A stretch of DNA of 64,000 bases, taken from the NCBI GenBank assembly GCA_022495005.1, contig JAGYXB010000020.1, positions 1,364,001-1,428,000 on the forward strand. The letters run 5' to 3'. Below are positions 34,641-45,879 of this stretch, piece after piece. The DNA is from Rhyacophila brunnea (Eukaryota > Arthropoda > Insecta > Trichoptera > Rhyacophilidae). Within the stretch, counting starts at the first letter, position 1. Each line of letters starts with the position of its first letter. The notes below the pieces were generated by a model. The model searched no databases. It was not told where the DNA came from and saw only the letters and a program-made list of their open reading frames with translations. Both the position numbers and the translations under genes were made by a program.

Positions 34641-34952
34641 ACAAATGAACTTGAAGTCGCTCTGAATTTTGTCGCAATTTAAATGCCAGTTTCGTCGGAA
34701 ATAGTAATTGTCACTTGAATGCAGACCTATCCTAAGTCATATTGAAAATGTTACAACAGTGTTCTCTGAAACATATGTTATATTATTATATAAGTTCAAT
34801 TTTTTAACGTTGAATAATCATTAAAATTAGCTACTGAACTGACCCAGAATCCTTTCGATAAAGTTCAATTTTGGAAACGCTGGTTTAGTAAACGCCAATA
34901 GCGAAGACGGTTTGTTGGGCAGTGGCAAACGATTATAACAAGTGCATGAGTT

Positions 34953-35175
34953 AGTGTTGCCATATTTTTCTATGCTGTTGATAGTACAAAGGTGTTAAGG
35001 TTAACAGGTACATTTTCCGTCTCGAACCCTTCAAAAATTGGAAAATTTGGCGTAAAATCATAGTATTTACCTATTTTACATTTTTCGCGGAATTAAAATT
35101 ATAGTTTTGTACTTCTTCTGTCATGTCCATGGGGGTGTTTTACTAAAATAAAATTATAATGCGGTTGGCAACACC
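34953..35175. mobile_element. Possible short hAT-type element related to the 217-638 MITE
   Basis: The left end TAGTGTTGCCATA and right end GGTTGGCAACACCG resemble the TIR of the MITE at 217-638 (CAGTGTTGCCAAC). Internal AAATTATAGTTTTGTACTT and ATTATAATGCGG recall its TACTATAAT words. The flanks do not form a matching 8-bp duplication, so it is old or the ends have mutated. Confidence 0.5.
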
Positions 35176-36675
35176 GTTCAATGAATACGCCCTGCAATAA
35201 ATTGGTGTAAATTATATCTAGATACAGTAAATGATTAGAATAAACTGAATATGTAGGTATATTTTAATTCTCATTTGTGTTGTGTGTATGTACTTATATA
35301 AAATTCAGTTTAATTTTTATTTCTTCAAAGTGCTGCACTAGTTATATTCATAAAAATATTTGTTAGTATTACAGATCAATAATTACATAGTCAATAGTAT
35401 CTCATATTATTAAGAATCGCCACTGTGTGTATTGAACTCTGTCGCCAACTGATTCATATTTTTATCATTTCTGTTGAACTTCACTGAAGCTTTTACGTTT
35501 TCTCTGTGTATTTTTATATCCGTATACTTGTAAGGTGCTATTTTCGAGGCGGTTAGGCACGCTCCATATAATATTCATGGAGCGGTTTCTTCTGTCGAAT
35601 GTGTACCGTTATTTAACCGGACAGAGCAAATGCTGGGGACGGAGTCTTCGTTAGGGTAAGATTCACCCCAACCTAACCTGCCCTGCGACTTGCATAATTG
35701 AGAGGAATTCTGCCGGAAAATTGAATTTTACAAAAGACTGATATTTCTGAAAGCATTCTTTCGCAGTGGTATGTATGCCGTATGTCAGGCATAATCTTAT
35801 ATAGTGGCTACACATCTATCGAATCGAAATCATGTTATTTTTTAGTAAATTTTTGTGTTTCTTTTTCGTATCCATTACTGCTGCATATCATGCGTTCTTC
35901 TAAATCATTGAAGATATTGAGAGACACGAAGCGTCTTTTACATGGTTAGACCACCGTGTAGGCGTTCTGTTTTTTCCACGTTAATCCTCGATGTTTCCGT
36001 TGATTAATAAAATTATTGTTTTCTCTTCTGGCTATCTAACCAAGAACTACAGACATCTTTCACTGTAGGTACACAATTAGAAAAACACATAAAGTACACA
36101 TTTGATATTCGCAATGCTGGTAAAAATGGAATTTCCAAGTTCTGCCATCATCAGATTTTTTGTTTACGTATTTTGTATTTTCAACCATTATCAGCAGAGG
36201 TAGGATCCACAGCTGGAGTCTTCCTGTAATTCCCAAGATTACGCAGTATTTACCTTCAGGCCGTCATGTATTTCTTCCGAAATTAGACAGCTACAAGTTG
36301 GGGTTAAATTGCATTGGCTTATAAAAAGCGAATCTTAGTATCCAGTTGAAGTGGGTCAACAACTTTACTATGTTTATCTCTGAGGTATAATAGTGTTTTC
36401 AAATGTGATCTCCGATTCTTTATAAGATGTTTAACTCTAACTCAGATAATCGCAGCATTCATTTTCTAGCAAACATGTATGAAATAAACAAACAAAAAAA
36501 TCTTGAAAGATATAGGTTATCAAAATGGTCAGATATTTTTTTAGTTAGAGCAATGTTAGGCGAAATATTAAAAATATTATAATAAATGTTTATTTTATAC
36601 AATATACCAAATAATAATATGAAATTATTTCTTAATTAATTGAGTCAGCATTTACTTGGTTCTGGGTTATATGTA

Positions 36676-36833
36676 CGGACATACAAACGTATCTAAAGAA
36701 TGGATGGGGGAGCCACAGTTGAAAACTACCCAATCAAGACTCGCAACTGGACAGAATCTGACATTCGAATAGCGTCCATATAGTAGTTCGTAGTTCCATT
36801 TTTAACCGTTCTTTAGATAAGTTTGTAGGACTG
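36676..36833. mobile_element. Tc1/mariner-type MITE, 158 bp
   Basis: TA lies at 36,674-36,675 and 36,834-36,835. Inside, the left end CGGACATACAAACGTATCTA pairs with the reverse complement of the right end CAGTCCTACAAACTTATCTA; pairing continues through AAGAA[T/C]GG, about 28 bp with four or five mismatches. The 100-bp centre has no coding capacity. TIR length, size and TA target fit a Tc1/mariner-derived MITE. Confidence 0.83.
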
Positions 36834-37924
36834 TAATTCCACAGAATGTTTTTAGTTTTTAACTATTTCGGTTGTATCACAATTTTCTTATAGTCTTGAC
36901 AATGTTGTTACAACAGAAATGGCTATCATAATATAACTGTGTCTTATATTATCATTTATGAAACTATTTAGTTTCTTGATTAACTTGGAAATAAAATTGC
37001 TGAGCCATCTCACAGGACGAGTAGTGGAACTCAGTTAGTGTCGAATGTATGTACGAGTATATATTACTGGTGTTGACGTTTGAATGTTTTCAATAAAGTC
37101 ACAATTTAATTAAATCCTCTCATATCTACATACGTATACATATTACGATGATATCGTTCTGCATGTAGCACCTACCTATCTACGTAATGCTGCTTTTGTT
37201 TGCGGTCAGTGTTATTTCGTGTCTCGAGTTTTGCTTAGATGAGTAAACGTAAGTCGAGCCCACCGGTTGAATGCACTCACGATACGATTTACCGCTTGAT
37301 TTTGCTTACAAAATAATATAATACTTGCCGACAGCCTTATAATAAAGATTATTACACGGGATATCAACCTGTGGATATATATATTTCAATATTTGCATTA
37401 TAAATCTGTTTTTTTTTTAAGAAACTACAGCGTATAAGTAAATTAAGATATTAGCAATTACATAATATTGGTAGCGTTTTGAACAAGGTGTGAACTACAT
37501 TACTATCCAAGTTTGGTAAAGGCGAATTTTCGGTCATGGCACACTCTGACTTCGTGTACACTGTACATAAAGTCCGATTACATTGTACATAGCTGAAAAC
37601 GATGTGTACAATATAGGTCGAACCATTGATTTACCATTTATGATAGGCTTTTAGTTAAATTCACATAGATTTGATGCATACGCATTTCGTAAAGCATTCG
37701 AAGCACTTCATTGGTCGGCGTATTGGTATTATTATTGTATGTAGCCAATGAGGAATCGACTGATTAATATGGAATGATTTTCAGCCAATGAGATTTTATA
37801 TCGGGTTTGCCCAAACTAAAGGTGGACAATATACGATTTTCGTTTGTAAGAACGTCTGTATGAGTGGAGGGAAAAATACCAAACCTCATCGAGTTGAACA
37901 GTCTAACCACTGCACCAGTCCTAT

Positions 37925-38134
37925 TTTGACTGGACAAGGTGGATTCGCTGTGAACGTATCGCCGGACCAACATGTCCATGTGGCGGAGAACTAGAGGCTG
38001 CGAACCACACTCTCAGGGAATGTCCGGAAATGTGTATGGGATGGGAAGGAGATGCTCAAGTCGGTCCAACCAGCTATTGGGCCCATCGGGCCGTCCGACT
38101 TGGTCGCCACAATGGCCAAACCTTATTGCTTTAA
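37925..38134 (+). pseudogene. 3' fragment of a LINE reverse transcriptase (C-terminal zinc-knuckle region)
   Basis: A 69-codon frame reads DWTRWIRCERIAGPTCPCGG then NHTLRECPEM, ending with TAA at 38,132-38,134. The pattern C-x-C-x(10)-H-x4-C-P is the cysteine/histidine knuckle that follows the reverse transcriptase domain in Jockey/R1-type LINEs (CxCG...T..H.L.ECP). The upstream reverse transcriptase is missing: the preceding 37,840-37,920 sequence is unrelated and contains reverse-strand A-box-like sequence. It is a typical 5'-truncated copy; ATAAAAT follows the stop. Confidence 0.78.
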
Positions 38135-39143
38135 AATAAAATTGCGGCGTCTTACTGCGGGCGTGAAGTTCTCTTCACATAGTCTTGTTTATCACTGTAT
38201 TGTTTTTGTTTTGTTTTTGAATAATACATAAGTATATAATTATCAGAGTCAACTTTTTGTTGGTTCACCGTGCTCCTCTCTACCATGCGCACTTTTTTTA
38301 TTAGGATGAATCATAGTAAAATCAGTCAAAACACACTAGAGTACGTGGTGATCTTAGTCTTGGGTATCTGCTCCTGAGACATTATCAGGCGTAAAAACTG
38401 CTGACTAATTATTCGTTAAGCTATCGGTATGTCTCATTCACAAAATTTACCAAAAGGGTAAGATAATCATGTAATATTGGAGCAGCCACCTGCAATTATG
38501 TTTATGTTAACCTCTTTGAGCAGCAATCAATATTCGTATTTATTTTGTGAAACAGACAATAACAAAAATGAATGTTGGCAAAACGTTTTGATGGGTGTTT
38601 TTGTTAGCGAGTAAAAGTAAACCCACATTCAAAATGTGTAGGTTCTTCTCCCATTCATATCCGAACCACGTTTCCTTGTTACGGACGGGCCATTATTATG
38701 ATGATAGTTGATAAAAACCGGATGATTTGATAAAAAGTTCGTGTTTTGGCAGCAGTAGTATTATTGTTGGCTTTGGAACTCTGCCAAGACTGAGTCCAGT
38801 CACTGCTGGTGAGTAGACTTTTAGTCAGAGGGGTTTTGCGAGGGTGGGCTGGCAATGGTGACTAAGCAATTCATAATGAGAATAGAATACCCACTCGATA
38901 AATCTTTCTTTTCTCGCCTCTCTCTCTCTCCCGGCTGCCGGAGATAGTTATTTTATTTCCTTTTATTTGTTTGATGTTTCGTGATAATTTTTTTTTTGCT
39001 TCTGATATAGTGCCTCGGAAATATTGTTATGTTGGTCCTCTGAGTAATAATCATCATCACATACTTAGGTACTTGATTTTTTTACATTTTGATTCACTAT
39101 CTCGGTTTAATATGACACAATAGATACAACTATTCAGATTTGG
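38135..39143. other. Non-coding stretch with a diverged copy of the 48-kb repeat
   Basis: At about 38,318-38,405 the words AATCAGTCAAAACACACT, ATCTTAGTCTTGGGTATCTG, CTCCTGAGACATTATCAGG and ACTGCTGACTAA follow the order seen at 48,085-48,170 (CTCAGCCAAAGCATAATTGG, GTCAGACTTGAGTATCTGAT, CCTGATATATTACCAGG). A short CT-repeat lies at 38,917-38,930. No genes are visible. Confidence 0.5.
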
Positions 39144-39230
39144 CAGTGGCGAAGGGTGACTTTTGGAAAGAGGTAGGCTGTGGAGATCTGAGAAAGAGAG
39201 CACACTTGTCAGGTATACTTACGAGAAATA
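39144..39230 (+). mobile_element. Single-ended relative of the 10.7-kb long-TIR MITE
   Basis: CAGTGGCGAAGGGTGA followed by AGAGGTAGGCTGTGGAGATC parallels the left end at 10,704 (CAGTAGCGAAGGGCGGAGGTAGGCTGTTAAG). The matching right end was not found within several hundred bases, so it is a truncated or decayed copy. Confidence 0.6.
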
Positions 39231-39684
39231 AGAAGATAATACGATATCACTACTAATGAATAGGACACACACCAATAACAACGACTCACTAATTTAATGA
39301 AACTTCAAAAACGACTGACGACATTAGATTTGACGACAAAAAATCCGATAGACTGACTGAGGTTACGTGACGTAAAGTCCATACGAAAAAATATCATAAT
39401 TCCTTGACAAATAATCCGACATTTATTTACGTCAAGACAACAGATGGCGCGGCGCGTTGTGCTATTTTTTTTTCTTTTTTAAACATTTGCAGATTGTTTT
39501 TAATCTGTATAATATTATATTCCTACATATACGACATCTCTCGTTGACAAATTAAATTATTTTTATAGAATATAAAATAATCGAGCGATCATATAAATAT
39601 GTCAATATGCAATTAAAAAATATTTCCTTAAGAAGGTCGGCTTTAAATAATCGCCTAGTATGCCACTGAGATTTGGGGTCTTGT

Positions 39685-39780
39685 ATCACTATCATCAGTC
39701 TGGATTAATACACCGCTGAATGGAGGCATTTACTTCCACAGAAGATTGTCGCAGCGGTCTCCAGTCTACCTTTCGTTTCT
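39685..39780 (+). repeat. Fragment of the RTE-like interspersed repeat, second copy
   Basis: CACTATCATCAGTCTGGATT, CACCGCTGAATGGAGGC and GCAGCGGTCTCCAGTCTACC follow the same order as the fragments at 19,955, 51,495 and 59,425. All four are in the same orientation. Confidence 0.6.
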
Positions 39781-40825
39781 ATAATATATTCGGTATAAAT
39801 GGGTGGCTAGATATATACCCACCAATAAATAAAATGGTCTGTTCTGTGTGTATGTATACATATATGCGCGTGAATTACACAAATAAATAACCAAATTACC
39901 AACATCAATAATTATCCATAACAAAAAAACCGTGTCTAAGTAAGTTAGTAGACACGTCGTTAGATTCTTTACAAAAAGTCCAAATTAACTATAGTATGCG
40001 TTCTCTCGGTAGGTAGGTGCCTAATATTTTTTTATATCTGTACAATGTACTTATTCTTCGAATTAATATAAAAATATTACCTGCATTTATTTTCTTTCAT
40101 TTGTTTGATTGTAAGATTCCATATAGGTGTTCAGTAATCTTATCACAATTTTATTCTTATAAAGCTGACAGTGGTACTGATAAAGTGATAAGACTGATAA
40201 TCCCGATACGATAATGCTGATAAATGAATACATGATACATAACTTTGATAAAGTCGTATATTATATATTTAACTTATTATTCAATTCAGCCTATCAATAA
40301 TTCAATACTGCAGAAAAGTCTTCTTATTTTATGTATATACTATTTGAATTTGTCATTGCCAACGTGTGATGGTCTCTCCTCTCATATCTGCTTGATTAAT
40401 TGTCTGTGTAAATGTAAAGTCTCGATGCATCTAGAATTGACCATGAATTAATAACAGAATATGCATCCGTTTTAAGTAAAGTTTCGTTTGAATGCTCAAG
40501 GACTCTCAATATTTTTATTGGTTTTGACATTTCTGTCCTTGATTAAGAAATCGGGAGTAGATGAAAGACAAATTATTCTGGAATTGCGTAACGATACCAA
40601 CACCTGAATGAGTACCATACACTGCCAAAAGAATTTGATACCATTCTACCTATCAGTTTGTTCTTTAACATTTATGTTCTAACAGTGCCAATATTATTGA
40701 TTTCTGTATTCAACTTAATTGCTTTGGGTATCAATATATTTCAACTTAAGTCTAAGTGAATTTAGTTGGAATTTTAAAATTTCTTAAAATAGGGAATGTT
40801 TAACCCTGTTGATATATTATTTCGC

Positions 40826-40920
40826 CACAGGAGACGCTTGATACTACAAAATCATACATTAAATACTGGCCGAGTTGTCGGTCGTGAAACTTATTACGAA
40901 TTGGCGAAATAATACCTAAT
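40826..40920. repeat. Short inverted-repeat unit (~95 bp)
   Basis: ATTATTTCGCCA near 40,826 pairs with TGGCGAAATAAT near 40,903, about 12 bp perfect, around an ~70-bp centre. It may be a very small MITE, but no target duplication is clear. Confidence 0.35.
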
Positions 40921-41089
40921 TGGCTGCACACAAACGCATATCAATGGGCTATCCCAAAGCTGACTGTATCTTAGGATGGCGCTGGCTACCCTCAATATTG
41001 TGTGCCCCCCGAATACTTTTCGCGAAACATCAAAATCAGCCAAAAACTGCAAACGCCTAAAAATCTATTGGAAAATAGCTAACCACGGT

Positions 41090-41165
41090 ATCTCCATGGT
41101 GTAACTCTTTAACTTAGGACGTAGGTCTGTATTTCAATCCTCGCTGTGTAAGTAGTTACGTTTAC
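41090..41165 (+). repeat. Possible decayed tRNA-derived SINE head
   Basis: CCATGGTGTAACTCTTTAAC stands in an A-box position and TCTGTATTTCAATCCTCGCT in a B-box position (TTCAATCC), about 30 bp apart. The clover-leaf cannot be completed, and neither box is perfect. Confidence 0.35.
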
Positions 41166-43684
41166 CGCTTGTTAGTTATCTTATTACTATTAGTTTTATT
41201 ACATTGGCAGGTTAGATAAGATAACATTATTAATAATTAGTACCGCATATTTGTCAGCAACTAATTAGGCAATGCTTGGCAGCCTAATGAAGTCTATAGC
41301 CAAAATGAAAAGTAAAACAGAGCTTTTAAAATAACATGTCACTCTCTATTTGCTTTATGATTAATTCTCCCTGCTAGTGTTGAGCTTTGACCCTCCCTCC
41401 CTTCGTTTAAAATTTTACCGTGTGTGCTACTCGCTTTCATTGTTGGCTGTGCCTGCGTAAAGCTGTGTGCTATAAATTATAATAGGTATACAATATATTG
41501 TTACCTAATTAAGTATTCAAAGAAAATTTAACGCAAACGCAAGACCTGAAATGAAAATTAGTACCTAGTATATCAACTCTTTCGTGAAATCGTAAGCATT
41601 AATTCGTGGTCTTGTAGTGTTGATTTTACATTTTTATCGTACTCCGTGCCGTTCATATTCGACAGTAGGGTTAATAAATGTTTGTGTCAGCCCTTTTTTT
41701 TTGTTTTCAAAGTTGATGATGGGCCGATTGTCTAGAAATATTCCAACTTACCAACCGTCAAATGCAAATTTACAATGTCGTCTACCCCAGAATTGACAAA
41801 ATATTATTTTCATAACTCATTTGACAGGTTGTAACCATTATACGCTGTTTGGCCTTTCGACAGTCGATATTAAATGCAGTGGTCATTATGGGACGTAATG
41901 CATTGATTATTTCTTCTGGCATAATATTGCTTTGTATGAGCATGCATTTTGATAGAATCACATCGTGGTTTAGACTAGAGTTCAATATACCTAGCGACGG
42001 TTCCTCGTCGAGCGTTAAATCGCTTTCAGAAGCGATACGAACTCGCTGACCTCTGATCTTCGACTCTTCAAATATTACATACACTTGTGCAACTTGACTG
42101 ATACATTATTTATTACTTTTGATAAATCGCTTGGCCTCTGTCTATTTTGGAAGTATATTTATTATTTTTGCCAAAATTTTGTAGTGTATTGGAATTGTAA
42201 CGCAGTTATAATAATGTTAGAAATTAACCCAGATCATTATCGGGCGAAACACTGTGCATAACATATATATTTCCAAAACATGTAGTATTGCTACAGACCT
42301 ACAGTGTTTTACTTGGTTTTAAAAGCAATCATTATTTGTAGGATGTTTATCACATTTGAATGGTCAAAGACATAGCTTATAATTAGTATCTTTAGAATTA
42401 TCTTCAAATGTGTTAATCGTGCCCATTTTTTTAAATAATAAAATGCATAATTCTTGTCAAATTTGGGATCACGAAGATTTTGAAATATAATTTTTTATCG
42501 TAAATATGTCACTATATAATGTTAACATTAATTTTACTAATGGTTTTGTAAACGCGTTTAAAAATTAATAAATCTAAAAAATCTTAACACCACTGCACAT
42601 GGACATACTGAAATATGACTATATTCTAAAACATTAGATCGAGAGGTTTAAAAGAATACTATTTTATGTAATTAAAATACTTTATATAGTCATCAAATGT
42701 TTAAAATAAACATAAAGGATAATAATTTTTCAAAATTATATAAAAAGATTATCTACAACGTTTAAGGAACGTCCAGGGTTATGCTCTGAAAACACCATAA
42801 AAGCTCCATTTTGACCTACGCTGAGCATGTGGGCCCTTAATGCATTCGACAAATTCGAACGCATAATTGAATACATCGCCAGTTTTCAGGAATATCTGTG
42901 TATTTAGATACATGATTATGAATTTCTTGTACAGAAACTATAGAAGCATTTATTTATATAGGTAATTAATAGGCTTTGACTAGATCACAATCCATTTTTT
43001 ACGCTCAGCGATCTCAATCCTAATCTTTGGTTCTTCGGGTGTTTTTGTCATTATTAAGTCCTCCTCTTTTCAGCATCCCGGTGTACTTTTTGACTTAAAT
43101 AATGCCATTTTAAAAGATATAACCTCCATTCAATCCACTTCTTTCCAGACGTGAATTATTCTCCTTGCATATTTGCTGCGAAGCATATGATGCATTTGAC
43201 AATCATCTGTTTCCGAATAAACAAATATGTCACCAATTCTTACTTTTTGCGAATACATTGAAGATGGCATTTCTGTTTTGACGATTCCAGAGAGCCATTC
43301 CAATTTAAATTTATCGCAGGATTTCTTATTAATTAGAGAGAAATTTAAGGTGTCTTAATCCTATCAGTGACTCGACCCCGCTTGATGACGATGACTATGT
43401 GCATTTCGGCTGACTACAATATTATCTAGCCTATATTCTAGTTGCATGTGTAAAGTAGTGGGCATGGGCTATATTAAATTTACGTTTTCGTACGTGTTCT
43501 TTCGTAATCATCATATGCAGTGTTTCTTTCTCTTACATATCTCACATAAGTACCCATTTCACGTTACTATTATGATATACCATCATCATCTACTGTTGTC
43601 ACTGTTTTATGAATGCCAAATTTTAATAAAAATTATATTCTTGTAATAATACTACGTAAGTTTTATAATTGTATAAATAATAAA

Positions 43685-43830
43685 CAATGCAGTATGCAGT
43701 TGGTTAGAGCATTTGGGCGCAGGTTCGAATCACACTGGGCGTCGTATTAAAAAAAAAACTCTAGTAGTTATATATTTCTCCGAGGTGTTTTTAATTAATG
43801 TATGTTCAATAAAGTATGTTGATTTTTATA
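43685..43830 (+). repeat. tRNA-derived SINE-like copy
   Basis: GCAGTTGGTTAGAGCATTTG is a good A box (TTGGTTAGAGC), and GGCGCAGGTTCGAATCACAC contains a good B box (GGTTCGAATC). They are closer together than in a real tRNA because the anticodon arm is missing, so it cannot be a functional tRNA gene. A short A run follows, then TATTTCTCCGAGGTGTTTTT, a body shared with the copy at 29,965. The copy probably ends near CAATAAAGTATGTTG. The two boxes could still recruit RNA polymerase III. Confidence 0.68.
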
Positions 43831-45259
43831 TCTTGTGAATTATTCGTTGAATAAAAAATAGTTGATCAAACAAACTAATACTATCGACTATCACTTGATG
43901 GAATTTGAATTGAAATAGTTCTAATTGATATTACCTTTTTTATTATTATTACTACCCGATTTACTATTATTACCTGAATTACCAGATGACCTAAATCAAT
44001 TAGAATAGTTTTTTTTAAGCTTGATTAGTGGATTACATTTATTGTGGGGCCTCATGACCACAACCACAAGGCTAAATTAAATCATTGCAAAATAATGAAA
44101 TAGATTTTCTTAGTAGTAGGTACATACACATGAGAGAATATTTACTTGTCTTGACACGTTATACCTACAATGTCTATCGAAGTTTTTAAGGTAAAAAAAA
44201 ATATCTCACGTTCACTGCTCTTATTGCATGAAAGAATAGTTTTATTATATTATTATGTTTGTCTTGATTCATCTATCTGTCTGTAATAGTGCATTAACGT
44301 AATTGTGTAAGAGAGGGCGAAGCATGAAGAATGCTTATTAAAAGGTAAGCTATAAAGGGAAATTCTAAATTTGAAAAAAATAACGAAAGTATAGGAATCG
44401 TTTATTTTAATCGGGCCGCGAAAGAAACCAAATTATAAGATACTCTCATAATAGTTTGACAGGTCATTACAGTGCAGTACTATCGTATCGCCACATCCAA
44501 AAACGTTGATAAGTGGCACCGCCACCCGGAAATTTTTCTAATTTGTATATAATATGAACGCAATATTATCAATTTTAAGTGTAAGAATATTGTGATTCAA
44601 TCCTAAAAAATGTGACACAATTCACGTTTTTAGTTTGACCACAATACCCATGTGGTACGGCGTTTAAAATTGAAATGGAGACATTCCGTCTGTGACCCCG
44701 GGGTCAATTGTCATAATTTCGGTGACATACTAAGTACCTACGTAACAACTGTTACGTGTGACTAAACGGAGCTTCGTGTTCACGTTATCAGTATTCTTTC
44801 GATGTTTTCATATATTTCAATGATTTGATAACAGCGTACATACGTACTATTATCAGGAACATGCAAGTTACATAATTATAAAGAAAATAACTCTGCCTCG
44901 ACAGCGATGTGCGACCATTTTCGATAATTTGCTTTAATTTTTGAACATCACAATCCAGATCCAGACCCAGACCATGGCCAATCTTTGGAATACCAGGCAC
45001 GACGTTAGCCCCAAAACTTGGTGGTCTTATTTCTTGTGTTGTCCAGTTTTACGATTTTTTTAACTTTTGTTTTATCATTATCACTCTACGTTTTAATGCA
45101 CGTTAAATATGATATTTCCTTTCAAAAGCCTATATTTTTTTTAATTAAACAATCTGGCCATAAGTTAGATGACGTTTTTTTTGTTTAGAACACATTTTGG
45201 GAAGGCACCACGTATCATTGATTAGTATTTAAGAGTCACAATCAGCCTGGCCAAGTTGT
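43831..45259. other. Non-coding stretch, no supported gene
   Basis: AT-rich with no convincing frames. A CCCCGGGGTCA palindrome lies at about 44,696-44,706. Confidence 0.4.
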
Positions 45260-45267
45260 CGTTTTTT

Positions 45268-45871
45268 CCAGTGACGTCCCGTGGGAGTAGGCAGATTGAG
45301 CGTCGCTTGGGGGCGGCAAATCGAAGAGAATCATTAGGTGCATCTAGAAATAGCTACCTAAACTTAGTAATAATAGAAATATATTTCCATTTAAAAAAAA
45401 CAGGTCACTGCTTGGAAACAAAATATAGGTATTAATTAACATACAAGGCTTAACAGGACTGTATTTTTTGTCGGGTTCGCGATGTCTAGTTTATTTCCGT
45501 TGTCCGTGGAGGTTATGTCATTGATAACTAGCAATGACACGTGCAGATTTTCGAATTATAGATAGGTACGTACTTATCTAATTTTGAATTCATTCAAATA
45601 TTTTTCCAGTCACTCGCGGGTTTTGGAAGTTGTCAGGTGTATTTTTAAATGTATCTGATACCGTGGACTCGCAATATTCTCTAATGAAGCAGAGATAGCA
45701 TTTAAATTAGATTTAGTGGTATATACACATTTTGTAAGTAATGTACCTATCTATACATACAACACATTTCATAGATATTTTAGTCACGAAAGGATGATAA
45801 AAGAGACTATAAAAAATGGGACGGCATTTTGGCGCTGCCTAGGGGCGGCATTTTGTCAAGGGGCGTCACCG
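45268..45871. mobile_element. hAT-type MITE, ~604 bp
   Basis: The left end CCAGTGACGTCCC and right end GGGGCGTCACCG are inverted with three mismatches. GGGGGCGGCAAAT near the left and GGGGCGGCATTTTG near the right appear as further subterminal words. The flanks CGTTTTTT (45,260-45,267) and CGTTTTTA (45,872-45,879) agree at 7 of 8 positions. The CAGTG(A/G)CGTCCC terminus is a common hAT form. No coding content. Confidence 0.68.
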
Positions 45872-45879
45872 CGTTTTTA

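Larger units (their letters stand above)
33294..36673. other. Mostly featureless non-coding stretch
   Basis: It starts with a short A run (33,300-33,314). Apart from a GC/CpG-rich block at 34,370-34,640 and a possible decayed TIR element at 34,953-35,175, listed separately, I see no gene or repeat structure. Confidence 0.4.
39781..43684. other. Non-coding stretch, no supported gene
   Basis: Frames are short. The minus-strand frame at 41,782-42,084 (100 codons; DLTLDEEPSLGILNSSLNHD and NIMPEEIINALRP inside) has protein-like composition, but I cannot assign it to a family. A tRNA-like fragment lies at 41,090-41,160 and a small inverted repeat at 40,826-40,920. Confidence 0.4.

Noticed and set aside
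37840..37925. Minus-strand SINE head (GTGCAGTGGTTAGACTG)
   Set aside because: An A-box-like word is present, but no B box follows at a suitable distance on the same strand.
43685..43745. Functional tRNA gene
   Set aside because: Good A and B boxes, but the distance between them is too short for an anticodon arm, and a clover-leaf cannot be formed.
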